Part shown: piece after piece, positions 1 to 6,291 of the stretch
How the letters are laid out: each line of letters opens with the position of its first letter
Position numbering within the stretch: the first letter of the stretch is position 1
Source: DASSWG01 sp041689995
Lineage (GTDB): Bacteria; Bacteroidota; Bacteroidia; Flavobacteriales; Flavobacteriaceae
Reading direction: 5' to 3'
NCBI GenBank assembly: GCA_041689995.1
Contig: JBDNFD010000041.1
Coordinates: 1-19,569 of the forward strand
Length of the DNA stretch: 19,569 bases
Made by a program: the position numbers and the translations under genes
Notes under the pieces: model-generated
What the model was told of the DNA's origin: nothing
What the model saw: the letters and a program-made list of their open reading frames with translations, nothing else
The model's database searches: none

Positions 1-24
1 ATAACCGAGCTACGCTACACCCCG
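1..24 (-). pseudogene. tRNA-Pro-like copy D, cut by window edge
   Basis: Only the 5' part is visible: CGGGGTG followed by TA and the D-arm bases up to GGTTAT. Whether this copy is another degenerate unit or the intact parental tRNA-Pro cannot be told, because its anticodon and T arms lie outside the window. Confidence 0.55.
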
Positions 25-56
25 AAAAGGTGTTTTTTGTTTCAGTATTTCAATTT

Positions 57-124
57 TCCGGGTGCTTTCTTCCTAGGCCTCCACGCCTATGCGTGGCGCG
101 ATAACCGAGCTACACTACACCCCG
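57..124 (-). pseudogene. tRNA-Pro-like copy C (most diverged)
   Basis: The acceptor strands are CGGGGTG (124-118) and CACCCGG (64-58). They pair with one G-G mismatch at the second pair but keep a G-C at the seventh, where copies A and B have G-U. The T-arm region is one base shorter and reads TAGGAAGAAAG, closer to a normal T stem start (TAGG). The D arm carries GTGT instead of GCGT. The anticodon loop is the same 6 nt CATAGG. The array therefore mixes nearly identical and older copies. Confidence 0.62.
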
Positions 125-156
125 AAAAGGTGTTTTTTGTTTCAGTATTTCAATTT

Positions 157-225
157 TCGGGGTATTTTCTTTCTACGGCTTCCACGCCTATGCGTGGCGC
201 GATAACCGAGCTACGCTACACCCCG
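157..225 (-). pseudogene. tRNA-Pro-like copy B (degenerate)
   Basis: This copy is almost identical to copy A over the tRNA-like segment: the same CGGGGTG/TACCCCG acceptor pairing, D arm, shortened CATAGG anticodon loop and shortened T arm. The visible difference is in the variable region, where the plus strand has ggctt instead of ggcct. Near identity with copy A suggests recent duplication or gene conversion. Confidence 0.7.
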
Positions 226-257
226 AAAAGGTGTTTTTTGTTTCAGTATTTCAATTT

Positions 258-326
258 TCGGGGTATTTTCTTTCTACGGCCTCCACGCCTATGCGTGGCG
301 CGATAACCGAGCTACGCTACACCCCG
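258..326 (-). pseudogene. tRNA-Pro-like copy A (degenerate)
   Basis: On the minus strand the segment opens with CGGGGTG (326-320). This pairs over 7 bp with TACCCCG (265-259), ending in one G-U pair. Between them are TA, a tRNA-Pro-like D arm (GCG...CGC around an AGCTCGGTTAT loop) and an anticodon stem CCACG/CGTGG. The first base pair C-G and discriminator A are hallmarks of tRNA-Pro. Two defects argue against a working tRNA. The anticodon loop is 6 nt (CATAGG) instead of 7. The T arm is about 5 nt short and lacks GTTCRA. No CCA is encoded. The assignment to tRNA-Pro is by eye. Confidence 0.72.
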
Positions 327-368
327 ATATTTCTAAATTCCAACTACCTAAAGAGGCAGTAAAATTAG

Positions 369-452
369 CGGAGAGACAGGGACTCGAACCCTGGCGACGG
401 TTACCCGTCGACAGATTAGCAATCTGCTGCATTACCACTCTGCCATCTCTCC
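369..452 (-). tRNA. tRNA-Ser (anticodon GCU)
   Basis: The minus strand gives an 84 nt tRNA. It has acceptor GGAGAGA/TCTCTCC, a D arm with GAGTGGTAATGC, and an anticodon arm GCAGA-TTGCTAA-TCTGT whose 7 nt loop carries GCT at positions 34-36. A long class II variable arm is closed by CGACGG/CCGTCG, the T arm is CAGGG-TTCGAGT-CCCTG, and the discriminator is G. It decodes AGC and AGU serine codons. CCA is not encoded, so it must be added after transcription. The long variable arm and G73 discriminator both fit serine. Confidence 0.96.
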
Positions 453-489
453 GGTAAATAAAGAACTTTTTGCTTATTTTAAGCGATTG

Positions 490-521
490 CAAATCTAAGC
501 TTTGAATCCCTATTCACCAAA
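490..521 (-). promoter_or_regulatory. Promoter of tRNA-Ser (and probably the repeat array)
   Basis: On the minus strand TTTG (521-518) is followed after 20 bp by TAGATTTG (497-490). This fits the Bacteroidota sigma factor consensus TTTG-N19/20-TAnnTTTG. The element lies 38 bp before the tRNA 5' end, leaving a short leader for RNase P to remove. Confidence 0.6.
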
Positions 522-625
522 GAAAAATTGTTGTTTTTTTAGATAAAAAAATTCAAGTTTAATATACATCTGAAATCGAGGTTTCACACTCTGATTCAAA
601 AGAAGTTTGGCGTTCGTTTTAGATA

Positions 626-1177
626 TTAATTTTGATAGGCTTTTGTTTCTATTTTTCCATTTTTCGACCCATCTGACTCAAATACAATTATATATAAATT
701 GTCATATACATCTGCCGGTATTTTTTTGTATTGTTGTTTCCCCAATAATTTGTTGGCCAAATTTGGTATGGAAGATTGATGACCGACGATCAGAACGGTT
801 TTACCTTGTGTTTCGTTCAAAAATTCTTGGGAATATAATTTGTCCGGATCGTAGAAGGTGAGTTGCAATTTGGTCTCGTCCAAGGTGGGAATGACCGTTT
901 GAATCGTTCGGATATATTGCGTACTATAAATCATGTCAAGGGATTTATCACTGAAAAATTGAGACCAAAATTGTGCATGCGTCAATCCTTCTTCCGTTAA
1001 ATTGGGATCATGATTAGTGGAATCCGTTAAATCTTTTTCGGCATGTCTGATCAAATAGTAAGTTGTCTTTTCCAAGGGTGTTTTTATTTCGATTGTTGAT
1101 TTTTCTGAACCTGTCTTTTGTTGGTCGTTTTTGCAGGCCATTAAAAGAATAAGAACAAAGAAGAGGCTGTATTTCAT
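626..1177 (-). CDS. Histidine phosphatase family lipoprotein (SixA/phosphoglycerate mutase-like)
   Basis: The 183-residue protein starts with a lipoprotein signal peptide; lipobox L-M-A-C puts the lipidated Cys at residue 15, so it is probably anchored on the periplasmic side or in the outer membrane. The histidine phosphatase core follows. R44-H45 in LIRHAEK is the phospho-accepting His motif, R90 lies in YIRTIQT, and H133 lies in VGHQSSIP. NLTEEG near residue 60 is also typical. The family removes phosphate through a phosphohistidine intermediate; the substrate cannot be read from sequence. The length fits the small SixA-like branch. It appears to be a single-gene unit. The start at 1177 is favoured because it gives an intact signal peptide. 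Confidence 0.85.
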   Translation of the reverse strand: MKYSLFFVLILLMACKNDQQKTGSEKSTIEIKTPLEKTTYYLIRHAEKDLTDSTNHDPNLTEEGLTHAQFWSQFFSDKSLDMIYSTQYIRTIQTVIPTLDETKLQLTFYDPDKLYSQEFLNETQGKTVLIVGHQSSIPNLANKLLGKQQYKKIPADVYDNLYIIVFESDGSKNGKIETKAYQN

Positions 1178-1240
1178 AGTATGATTGTTTAAAATTATTC
1201 AGGATGAAATGGCATTCCGAAAGCTATAAAATAATTGAAT

Positions 1241-1248
1241 CAAAAATA
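1241..1248 (-). promoter_or_regulatory. Possible -7 element for the histidine phosphatase gene
   Basis: TATTTTTG on the minus strand matches TAnnTTTG and lies 64 bp before the start codon. No clear TTTG -33 partner is seen at the right spacing, so this is only a candidate. Confidence 0.25.
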
Positions 1249-1264
1249 AGAATTTATCATGATT

Positions 1265-1272
1265 TATATTTG
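1265..1272 (+). promoter_or_regulatory. Possible -7 element upstream of the CsbD gene
   Basis: TATATTTG matches TAnnTTTG on the plus strand. It is about 130 bp before the start codon and the nearest TTG (1235-1237) is 27 bp away, further than usual. It would imply a long leader, so the call is weak. Confidence 0.2.
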
Positions 1273-1400
1273 TTTCATATTGCTGAAATAATTTCAAATC
1301 ATCTATCATAAGCTTAGGGTTTCATTATGAGAAATTTAGAAATGGAAAGATTAACTTTAAACGTTATTAACCGAGTGTAATGCTCATAAAACGAAAAATC

Positions 1401-1586
1401 ATGAACAATCAAGAAATGGAAGGAAAATGGAAACAGGTCAAAGGAAAATTCAAACAAAAATATGGCAAATTGACCGATGACGATGTCACTTTTACCGAAG
1501 GGAAATTTGATGAAATGTTGGGACGAGTCCAAGAAAAAACGGGTAAATCCAAAGAGGAACTTCGGGACGAGATCAAAAAGTGGTAA
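1401..1586 (+). CDS. CsbD family stress-response protein
   Basis: This 61-residue, highly charged protein opens with MNNQEMEGKWKQVKGK and continues with K.KYGKLTDDD, then EGKFDEMLGRVQEKTGKS. This is the CsbD-like pattern, common in general-stress proteins of unknown biochemical role. There is no signal peptide or membrane segment, so it is probably cytosolic. The frame is open from an ATG at 1380, but the ATG at 1401 matches the family start and gives the usual length of about 60. The upstream sequence is A-rich without a Shine-Dalgarno motif, as is normal in Bacteroidota. It is the only plus-strand gene in the left half of the window and converges on the isomerase gene. Confidence 0.88.
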   Translation: MNNQEMEGKWKQVKGKFKQKYGKLTDDDVTFTEGKFDEMLGRVQEKTGKSKEELRDEIKKW

Positions 1587-1600
1587 GTTTCTTTAAAAAC

Positions 1601-1635
1601 AAAAAGCTCCGTTATTTTTTTTAACAGAGCTTTTT
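1601..1635. terminator. Bidirectional intrinsic terminator between convergent genes
   Basis: The stem AAAAAGCTC-c-GTTA pairs with TAAC-a-GAGCTTTTT with one C-A mismatch, around a T-rich loop. Each strand ends in a T run. It can stop transcription from both the CsbD gene (ends 1586) and the isomerase operon (ends 1657). Confidence 0.8.
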
Positions 1636-1656
1636 ATTTTCTAGACCGTAAAAAAT

Positions 1657-2859
1657 TTACTTTATTATGCCGGTCAGCTCTACCTTAAATATTAGGTCTG
1701 CTCCTGGAGGAATAGGACCTTGCCCTTGCTCTCCATAACCCAGATGAGAGGGAATAAAAAATGTGGCAACATCACCTACGTTCATCAATTGAACACCTTC
1801 TTTGAAGCCAGCGATCATGCGCGCATCTGGGCTATATTTCATGGGCATTGGTGAATATCCGTTTGCCTCTGCTCTGCGTTCATCAAAAGCCCCGAATTTT
1901 TTAGCTACTTCTGCCTTGTTGGTGTCGAACAATGTGCCATCGGCTAAATATCCTTCATAAAACACGCCGACTTTTTCACCTTTTTTAGGTTTTTCACTAT
2001 CCGATTTTTTGTTGAAATAAACGGTCAATCCGCTTGGTAGAGTTTTGGCTTCTGCTTTCATTTTATCGAAATTTCCTTTAGCTTCAGAAATGGCCATTTC
2101 CATTTTCTTGGCTCCTTCTTCTTGTTCTTTTTCGATTCTTTCCATTTCTTTGGAAAAAACGGATGCGGCGTCGAAGTTTTTGGCAGCGTTTCCTTTTCTA
2201 ATAATTTCAACTTTTTGAATCACAACATCTTCAACGGGCTTATTGGCGGCTTTTGTGGTTTCTACAGATCCTATGGAATCTACTATTTCCTGACCTTTAA
2301 CAATTTTTCCAAAAACGGTGTGATGCCCATTCAGCCATGGAGTTTCCTTCAGCGTAATAAAAAATTGACTTCCATTAGTGCCAGGCCCGGAATTGGCCAT
2401 CGCCAAAACTCCTTTGCTGTCCATTTTAAGTGAATCAACAAATTCATCTGGAAATTTGTATCCCGGACCGCCTTTGCCAGTGCCCTTGGGATCGTCGCTT
2501 TGGATCATTAGCAGCTTTCTTTGCTTTGCTTTCAACTTCTTTTCTTCACCAGTGCCGTCGGGATCACCGCCTTGGATCATAAAATCTTTAATGACCCGAT
2601 GAAAAATTAAATTGTCGTAAAAATGTTTTCCATCGTATGTCGAATCGACCATGGGGTTGGTTCCTTCCGCCAAAGAAACAAAATTGGCCACGGTAAGTGG
2701 CGTTTGTTCATAATAAAGTTTCGCAAGAAAACTCCCTTTATTGGTGGTGAATTCCGCATAGAGCCCATCATTTAAATCGGGATATTTGTCGTTGCATGCC
2801 ATTAATGTTAACATGGTTCCGAGGAGGAACAATAATCTGGTTTTTTTCATTTTTTTCAT
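1657..2859 (-). CDS. Lipoprotein peptidyl-prolyl isomerase, cyclophilin + FKBP fusion
   Basis: The 400-residue protein begins with a signal peptide and lipobox LMAC (Cys22). A cyclophilin domain covers about residues 35-220, with FHRVIKDFMIQGG (R88, Q96), NGSQFFITL and WLNGHHTVFGKI. A charged helical linker spans about 225-275. An FKBP domain covers about 280-400, with YEGYLADGTLFDTN, GFKEGVQLMNVGD, HLGYGEQG and IPPGADLIFKVEL. Both domains catalyse proline isomerisation during folding, here presumably of envelope proteins in the periplasm. The gene starts 6 bp after gldI ends and is last in the operon. A 24-residue insertion in the cyclophilin loop repeats the MIQ..DP.GTG motif (residues 94-104 and 118-128). 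Met4 is an alternative start. Confidence 0.9.
   Translation of the reverse strand: MKKMKKTRLLFLLGTMLTLMACNDKYPDLNDGLYAEFTTNKGSFLAKLYYEQTPLTVANFVSLAEGTNPMVDSTYDGKHFYDNLIFHRVIKDFMIQGGDPDGTGEEKKLKAKQRKLLMIQSDDPKGTGKGGPGYKFPDEFVDSLKMDSKGVLAMANSGPGTNGSQFFITLKETPWLNGHHTVFGKIVKGQEIVDSIGSVETTKAANKPVEDVVIQKVEIIRKGNAAKNFDAASVFSKEMERIEKEQEEGAKKMEMAISEAKGNFDKMKAEAKTLPSGLTVYFNKKSDSEKPKKGEKVGVFYEGYLADGTLFDTNKAEVAKKFGAFDERRAEANGYSPMPMKYSPDARMIAGFKEGVQLMNVGDVATFFIPSHLGYGEQGQGPIPPGADLIFKVELTGIIK
2477..2580 (-). repeat. Imperfect in-frame direct repeat inside the cyclophilin domain
   Basis: Two 32 bp segments, 2477-2508 and 2549-2580, match at 27 of 32 positions. They are exactly 72 bp apart, so the reading frame is kept. 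They encode MIQSDDPKGTG and MIQGGDPDGTG. The 40 bp between them encode a Lys-rich stretch. DNA similarity as well as protein similarity points to a past duplication rather than convergence. Confidence 0.8.
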
Positions 2860-2865
2860 TTTAGT

Positions 2866-3435
2866 TCAATTTTCAGTTAAAGTGTCTGGGTGGTTTTCGG
2901 CCATTTCTTTTATGGATTCTAGGGTGACCGTGGATTTAATTGGCATATTGCTTCCAATTTTATCCGCATCGCCATAATATCCGTATGCATTATAAGACGG
3001 AAACAAAAAAGTGATAGTTTCCCCTTCTTTCATGAGTTTCAAACCTAAACGAAGTCCTGTGATCAAATCTTCCTTGTCCATTATATACTTGCGGATCGGA
3101 ATCTCGGCATAGGAATATATTGGCGATCCGTCCAAATGCTGAATATTGTATTTGAAAACTATTTTATCACCAAAATCGGGCGTCTGGCTGACGGTGTCAA
3201 TTTTTGTATTATAATAATACCAAAAGCCATTGGGAGAGGTTAAATAATTATGGAGGGTATCTTTCATAATTATTCCTTTAATAGTTTTCTCCTGAAAAGC
3301 GATCAATTTTTTGTTGTGCTTTATGGAGCGATCAATAAAACTACCCGAAGATTTTGAAACAGGGCATCGTGGCTCAGGTGATTTGCAAGCCGTAAAAAGA
3401 AATATTGCTATAAGTGCCAATAAAAAGTTCCTCAT
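2866..3435 (-). CDS. gldI: GldI, gliding-motility-associated FKBP-like lipoprotein
   Basis: The 189-residue lipoprotein has lipobox LFTAC with the lipidated Cys at residue 17. A single FKBP-like domain fills about residues 85-185: FGDKIVFKYNIQHLDGSPIY, then GLRLGLKLMKEGETITFLFPS and a diverged YNAYGYYG loop, ending MPIKSTVTLESI. GldI is a lipoprotein required for gliding in Flavobacterium johnsoniae, and its relatives are folding helpers in the periplasm. The identification rests on FKBP type, size and lipidation, and on the place between a DHH phosphoesterase and another isomerase, an order known from flavobacteria. The start overlaps the previous stop as ATGA, which implies translational coupling. 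The active-site loop is less canonical than in the following gene. Confidence 0.82.
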   Translation of the reverse strand: MRNFLLALIAIFLFTACKSPEPRCPVSKSSGSFIDRSIKHNKKLIAFQEKTIKGIIMKDTLHNYLTSPNGFWYYYNTKIDTVSQTPDFGDKIVFKYNIQHLDGSPIYSYAEIPIRKYIMDKEDLITGLRLGLKLMKEGETITFLFPSYNAYGYYGDADKIGSNMPIKSTVTLESIKEMAENHPDTLTEN

Positions 3436-4445
3436 TTTAATTCATTTTCATATTCAGGCAGAATATCGAAAAATCCTTTTATGGTTTTCTCCATATTCTC
3501 CGAACTTCTTCCTCCGGCTGCGTTCCGATGACCGCCTCCATGATAATATTTCCGGGCAACTTGATTCACGTCAAAACTACCTTTTGAGCGAAGGGACATT
3601 TTTATGATTCCTTCTTGTTTGTTTTCAATAAATATTACAGCAAAAATAATATTTTTTAGCGAAAGTATATAATTAACAAATCCTTCCGTATCACCTTTTT
3701 TGAAATTACAAGAATCCAATTCGTCTTGTGACAAGCTAATATATGCGGTGCGATATTCTTTCAGCACTTTAATGTTTTTCAGTGCGGTTCCGAGCAATTG
3801 TAAACTGTCAAGTGAATTGGCGTCATAAATTTGTTGATAAATCTCGCTGTTTTTTGCGCCCCGATCCATTAAAAATGCTACTGTTCGATGAGTTGCGCTG
3901 GTGGTCGAAGGAAATCTGAAACAGCCGGTGTCCGTCATGATGCCGGTATATAAACATGTCGCAATTTCGGCCGTGACCGCATTCAATTGATCGATTCGGT
4001 ATAGGAAATGATAGATCATTTGAGAAGTGGAAGACATGGCTGTGTCGCTTTCCATAAACTTGGCGTAAGTATCCGGTTCCTGATGATGGTCTATCATTAC
4101 GAAATCTGCAGTCGCATTTTTCAAGGAATCTTCCATGTCTCCCGCGCGTGAAAAGTGGTTGAAATCCAATGTAAAAATAAGTTCTGCTTCAGATATAATT
4201 TTTTTGCTCTTCTCTACATCCTGATCAAATTTCAGTATTTCAGCTTCGCCGGGCATCCATTTCAGAAATTGAGGGTAATCATTTGGGGAAATAACTTTCA
4301 CTTGGTGCCCTTTGGATTTCAGGAAAAGATATAAAGCTAATGAAGAACCAAGGGCATCGCCATCAGGGCTTTTGTGTGGAACGATCACGATTTTTTTCGG
4401 TTTGTCCAAAAGTCTTCTCAACTGTTCTATTTCCTTTTTGTCCAT
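3432..4445 (-). CDS. DHH/DHHA1 family phosphoesterase, NrnA-like oligoribonuclease/pAp phosphatase
   Basis: The 337-residue cytosolic protein has all expected motifs: HKSPDGDALG (H24, D28, D30), TLDFNHFSRAG (D94), IDHHQEPD (D119-H120-H121), TGIMTDTGCFRF, and a C-terminal DHHA1 domain with the substrate loop GGGHRNAAGG (from about residue 303). NrnA-type enzymes use manganese to degrade 2-5 nt RNAs and to remove phosphate from pAp. The length is usual for NrnA. It is the first gene of a three-gene operon with gldI (4 bp overlap) and the isomerase. The pairing with gldI looks like conserved order rather than shared chemistry. Confidence 0.88.
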   Translation of the reverse strand: MDKKEIEQLRRLLDKPKKIVIVPHKSPDGDALGSSLALYLFLKSKGHQVKVISPNDYPQFLKWMPGEAEILKFDQDVEKSKKIISEAELIFTLDFNHFSRAGDMEDSLKNATADFVMIDHHQEPDTYAKFMESDTAMSSTSQMIYHFLYRIDQLNAVTAEIATCLYTGIMTDTGCFRFPSTTSATHRTVAFLMDRGAKNSEIYQQIYDANSLDSLQLLGTALKNIKVLKEYRTAYISLSQDELDSCNFKKGDTEGFVNYILSLKNIIFAVIFIENKQEGIIKMSLRSKGSFDVNQVARKYYHGGGHRNAAGGRSSENMEKTIKGFFDILPEYENELK

Positions 4446-4489
4446 AAATAGATAGATACAATTTTGTTCTTCTTATTAAATATCAGGGC

Positions 4490-4497
4490 CAAAGATA
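4490..4497 (-). promoter_or_regulatory. Candidate -7 element of the DHH-gldI-isomerase operon
   Basis: TATCTTTG on the minus strand matches TAnnTTTG, 45 bp before the start codon at 4445 and downstream of the small membrane-protein gene. No clear -33 TTTG is seen. Confidence 0.35.
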
Positions 4498-4540
4498 CAT
4501 TATTTGGCCGCCGTGCCCGAAATTAATTAATTCAGAATTA

Positions 4541-4741
4541 TTATCGGCGCTTATAGGCGATTCCGCTAATCAACATTAAGATTCCGAAAGCAATCATCGC
4601 AAATAGTTGCGAATTTCTATTTTCTTTTTCTGATTGGATAAACTCAAGTGCGTTCACTTCTGGAGATATCCACAGATATAGGCCATAGCCAATCATGAGC
4701 GATCCAATCAGAATTAAAACCACTCGTAATGTATTGCCCAT
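4541..4741 (-). CDS. Small membrane protein with two transmembrane segments (DUF3185-like)
   Basis: The 66-residue protein has two hydrophobic helices, about residues 6-26 (VVLILIGSLMIGYGLYLWI) and 46-63 (LFAMIAFGILMLISGIAY). A short polar loop (EFIQSEKENRNSQ) separates them, and the protein ends in KRR. Size and layout resemble the DUF3185 family, which has no known function; that match is from memory and tentative. The basic C terminus suggests that end faces the cytoplasm. It lies between the OmpA gene and the DHH operon with gaps on both sides, so it may be transcribed alone. Confidence 0.65.
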   Translation of the reverse strand: MGNTLRVVLILIGSLMIGYGLYLWISPEVNALEFIQSEKENRNSQLFAMIAFGILMLISGIAYKRR

Positions 4742-4833
4742 AACTCAAATATTAAATGGAAAAGTAATTCTTTTATATGGGAAAAAATCATTTTTTGCTT
4801 TCATCGCTATATCATTTCGATCTTTATAAAAGA

Positions 4834-4867
4834 AAACAACCACTGTTCCAAAGGAAAGTGGTTGTTT
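4834..4867 (-). terminator. Intrinsic terminator of the OmpA-family gene
   Basis: AAACAACCACT (4834-4844) and AGTGGTTGTTT (4857-4867) pair perfectly over 11 bp. The inner TTCC-AAA-GGAA extends the stem past a single bulged G. On the minus strand the stem is followed by TTTTCTTTTAT. It lies 22 bp after the stop codon. Confidence 0.85.
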
Positions 4868-4888
4868 AAAAATTATACAAAAATCGGT

Positions 4889-6142
4889 TTATTTCAATCT
4901 GAAAGTCACTCTGCGCACCAACTGACGGGCAGGTTGAGAAGTTTTATCTACTGAAGCATCTTCTCCGTTACCAGTAACACTCAATCTTCCAGCATCAATT
5001 CCGGCGGCCACCATTATATCCATAACTTTCTGAGCTCGTGACATTGAAAGTTGTTGGTTGTATTCGGTGTTGCCGATTTCATCTGAATAACCAATCAGTT
5101 CTGCTTGAGAATTTGGATTTTTCTGCATATAAATGATGCAGTAGTTAATGGCATCCAAAGAATAGGTTTCAGGTTGCGTGCTGTTGAATTTGAAATACAC
5201 GTTCACATAACCGTCGTTTAATAGATCTGAGATCATTCCGCTACCTCCACCAACTTTATTTGTGGTAGAAGCATATCTTGCGTCTAGTGATTTTTCTAAT
5301 TCATCAGGTATGTTATTGTTGTTTCTGTCAACAGCCACTCCTTTGGAATTAACTGCAACACCATTTACCGTGTTCGGTTCTTTATCTAAATAATTAGCAA
5401 TACCATCTTGATCAGAATCAAGCATATCGTCCTCTATTTTCGTGACACGTTGCGACAAGGAGTCGACGGTTTCGCCCATAATGCTTGTGGCACCACCGTA
5501 CCAATCGGCATGCTCAGCAGCATTTCCCAAGTAAAAAGTAAGACCTAATGAACCAGTGATCATTATTCCATCAAATCCCCGTACTCTGTTTTTATTTGTA
5601 CCATCCCAAGTGAAATCCTGACGAACGTTACCTATTGCGCTAAAATCGCCAGTCAAAACGATGTGGTTGTTTAATTTAAGTTGAGGTGTTATTCCAGCAA
5701 TAAACTGACCCATCATCTCGCCATCCCGTTCTTTTGGCTCTTGAGAAGCCAAGGTTGAAACCCCTGCACCTCCATGTACCAAGAAATTAAGCCTATCCGT
5801 CCAATTTTTGAAATTCAAAATATCACCAGCATTGATGACCCCTTGCAAAGAATAACGCATGTAGCGGGTTTTGAATGGAAGGCTCCCTTTATCATTTTCT
5901 TCGATATTATAGTATCCCGCGTCAAGTTTCAATCCGAAGCGGTTGGTGAACATATAGCGTGCACCCAAACTTCCTTGAAAAAAAGAAGGTGTTGCGGTGT
6001 AATAGCCCGCAGAGAAAGGTCTTGTCGCTTTATGGACCCCTGCTTCCAATTCAATTGACCAATGGTTAAATTCCGATTGCTCTTGTGCAAAAATTGCGGT
6101 ACTGAATAACCCGCAAACTAATAATAAGATAATTCTTTTCAT
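4889..6142 (-). CDS. OmpA family outer-membrane protein with TSP3-type calcium repeats
   Basis: The 417-residue protein has a signal peptide (about 1-20, ending TAIFAQ). A predicted beta-barrel covers about 25-205, with many aromatic alternating strands such as ARYMFTNRFGLKLDAGYY. Two Asp/Asn-rich calcium-type repeats follow (DSDQDGIANYLD and DRNNNNIPDELE, about 238-285). The C-terminal OmpA peptidoglycan-binding domain (about 305-417) has VYFKFNSTQPE, GYSDEIGNTEYNQQLSMSRA and the conserved Arg in SRAQKV. It should span the outer membrane and hold it to the cell wall. This barrel-TSP3-OmpA order is common in flavobacteria. The gene stands alone, with its own terminator and candidate promoters. 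Confidence 0.9.
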   Translation of the reverse strand: MKRIILLLVCGLFSTAIFAQEQSEFNHWSIELEAGVHKATRPFSAGYYTATPSFFQGSLGARYMFTNRFGLKLDAGYYNIEENDKGSLPFKTRYMRYSLQGVINAGDILNFKNWTDRLNFLVHGGAGVSTLASQEPKERDGEMMGQFIAGITPQLKLNNHIVLTGDFSAIGNVRQDFTWDGTNKNRVRGFDGIMITGSLGLTFYLGNAAEHADWYGGATSIMGETVDSLSQRVTKIEDDMLDSDQDGIANYLDKEPNTVNGVAVNSKGVAVDRNNNNIPDELEKSLDARYASTTNKVGGGSGMISDLLNDGYVNVYFKFNSTQPETYSLDAINYCIIYMQKNPNSQAELIGYSDEIGNTEYNQQLSMSRAQKVMDIMVAAGIDAGRLSVTGNGEDASVDKTSQPARQLVRRVTFRLK

Positions 6143-6183
6143 GTCAATTTAATTTAATTATTTTTTTCATTGGTAGTTAGGGG

Positions 6184-6210
6184 CAAATATAAGACGATTT
6201 AGATTACAAA
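6184..6210 (-). promoter_or_regulatory. Candidate proximal promoter of the OmpA-family gene
   Basis: On the minus strand TTTG (6210-6207) is followed after 15 bp by TATATTTG (6191-6184), 42 bp before the start codon. The -7 box is perfect but the spacing is shorter than the usual 19 bp or so. Confidence 0.4.
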
Positions 6211-6259
6211 AAACACGGTTTTATCCAAACTTAAAAATACTTCTCAATACAAATTAAAG

Positions 6260-6291
6260 CAAATATACGCAAACTTATTATTATTTAACAA
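6260..6291 (-). promoter_or_regulatory. Candidate distal promoter of the OmpA-family gene
   Basis: TATATTTG (6267-6260) is preceded by TTG (6291-6289) at 21 bp. It would give a leader of about 110 nt. Two perfect -7 boxes upstream of one gene suggest a strongly expressed gene with two starts, but only transcript mapping could say. Confidence 0.35.

Larger units (their letters stand above)
1..326 (-). repeat. Tandem array of ~101 bp tRNA-Pro-derived repeat units
   Basis: Three complete units begin at 1, 101 and 202, with periods of 100, 101 and 101 bp, and a partial fourth begins at 303. The second and third units are nearly identical; the first differs mainly around 58-75. On the minus strand each unit is a roughly 69 nt tRNA-Pro-like segment followed by about 32 nt of A-rich spacer. 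The array runs off the left edge of the window, so its full copy number is unknown. It lies 42 bp downstream of tRNA-Ser on the same strand, so it may be transcribed with it. An open frame through the plus strand (37-306) simply follows the repeat period and is not a gene. Confidence 0.9.

Noticed and set aside
37..306. 89-codon open frame on the plus strand
   Set aside because: It runs through the repeat array, its translation repeats with the period, and the opposite strand is tRNA-like.
1..326. CRISPR-like array
   Set aside because: The unit is about 101 bp with no short constant repeat plus unique spacers; whole units including the A-rich spacer are nearly identical, and the content is tRNA-like.
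369..452. tRNA-Ser as an integration site with an island beside it
   Set aside because: No integrase and no direct repeat of the tRNA 3' end were found; the neighbouring repeats derive from a different tRNA type.
289..492. 67-codon open frame on the minus strand
   Set aside because: It covers tRNA-Ser and a tRNA-like copy; it is a by-product of structured RNA sequence.
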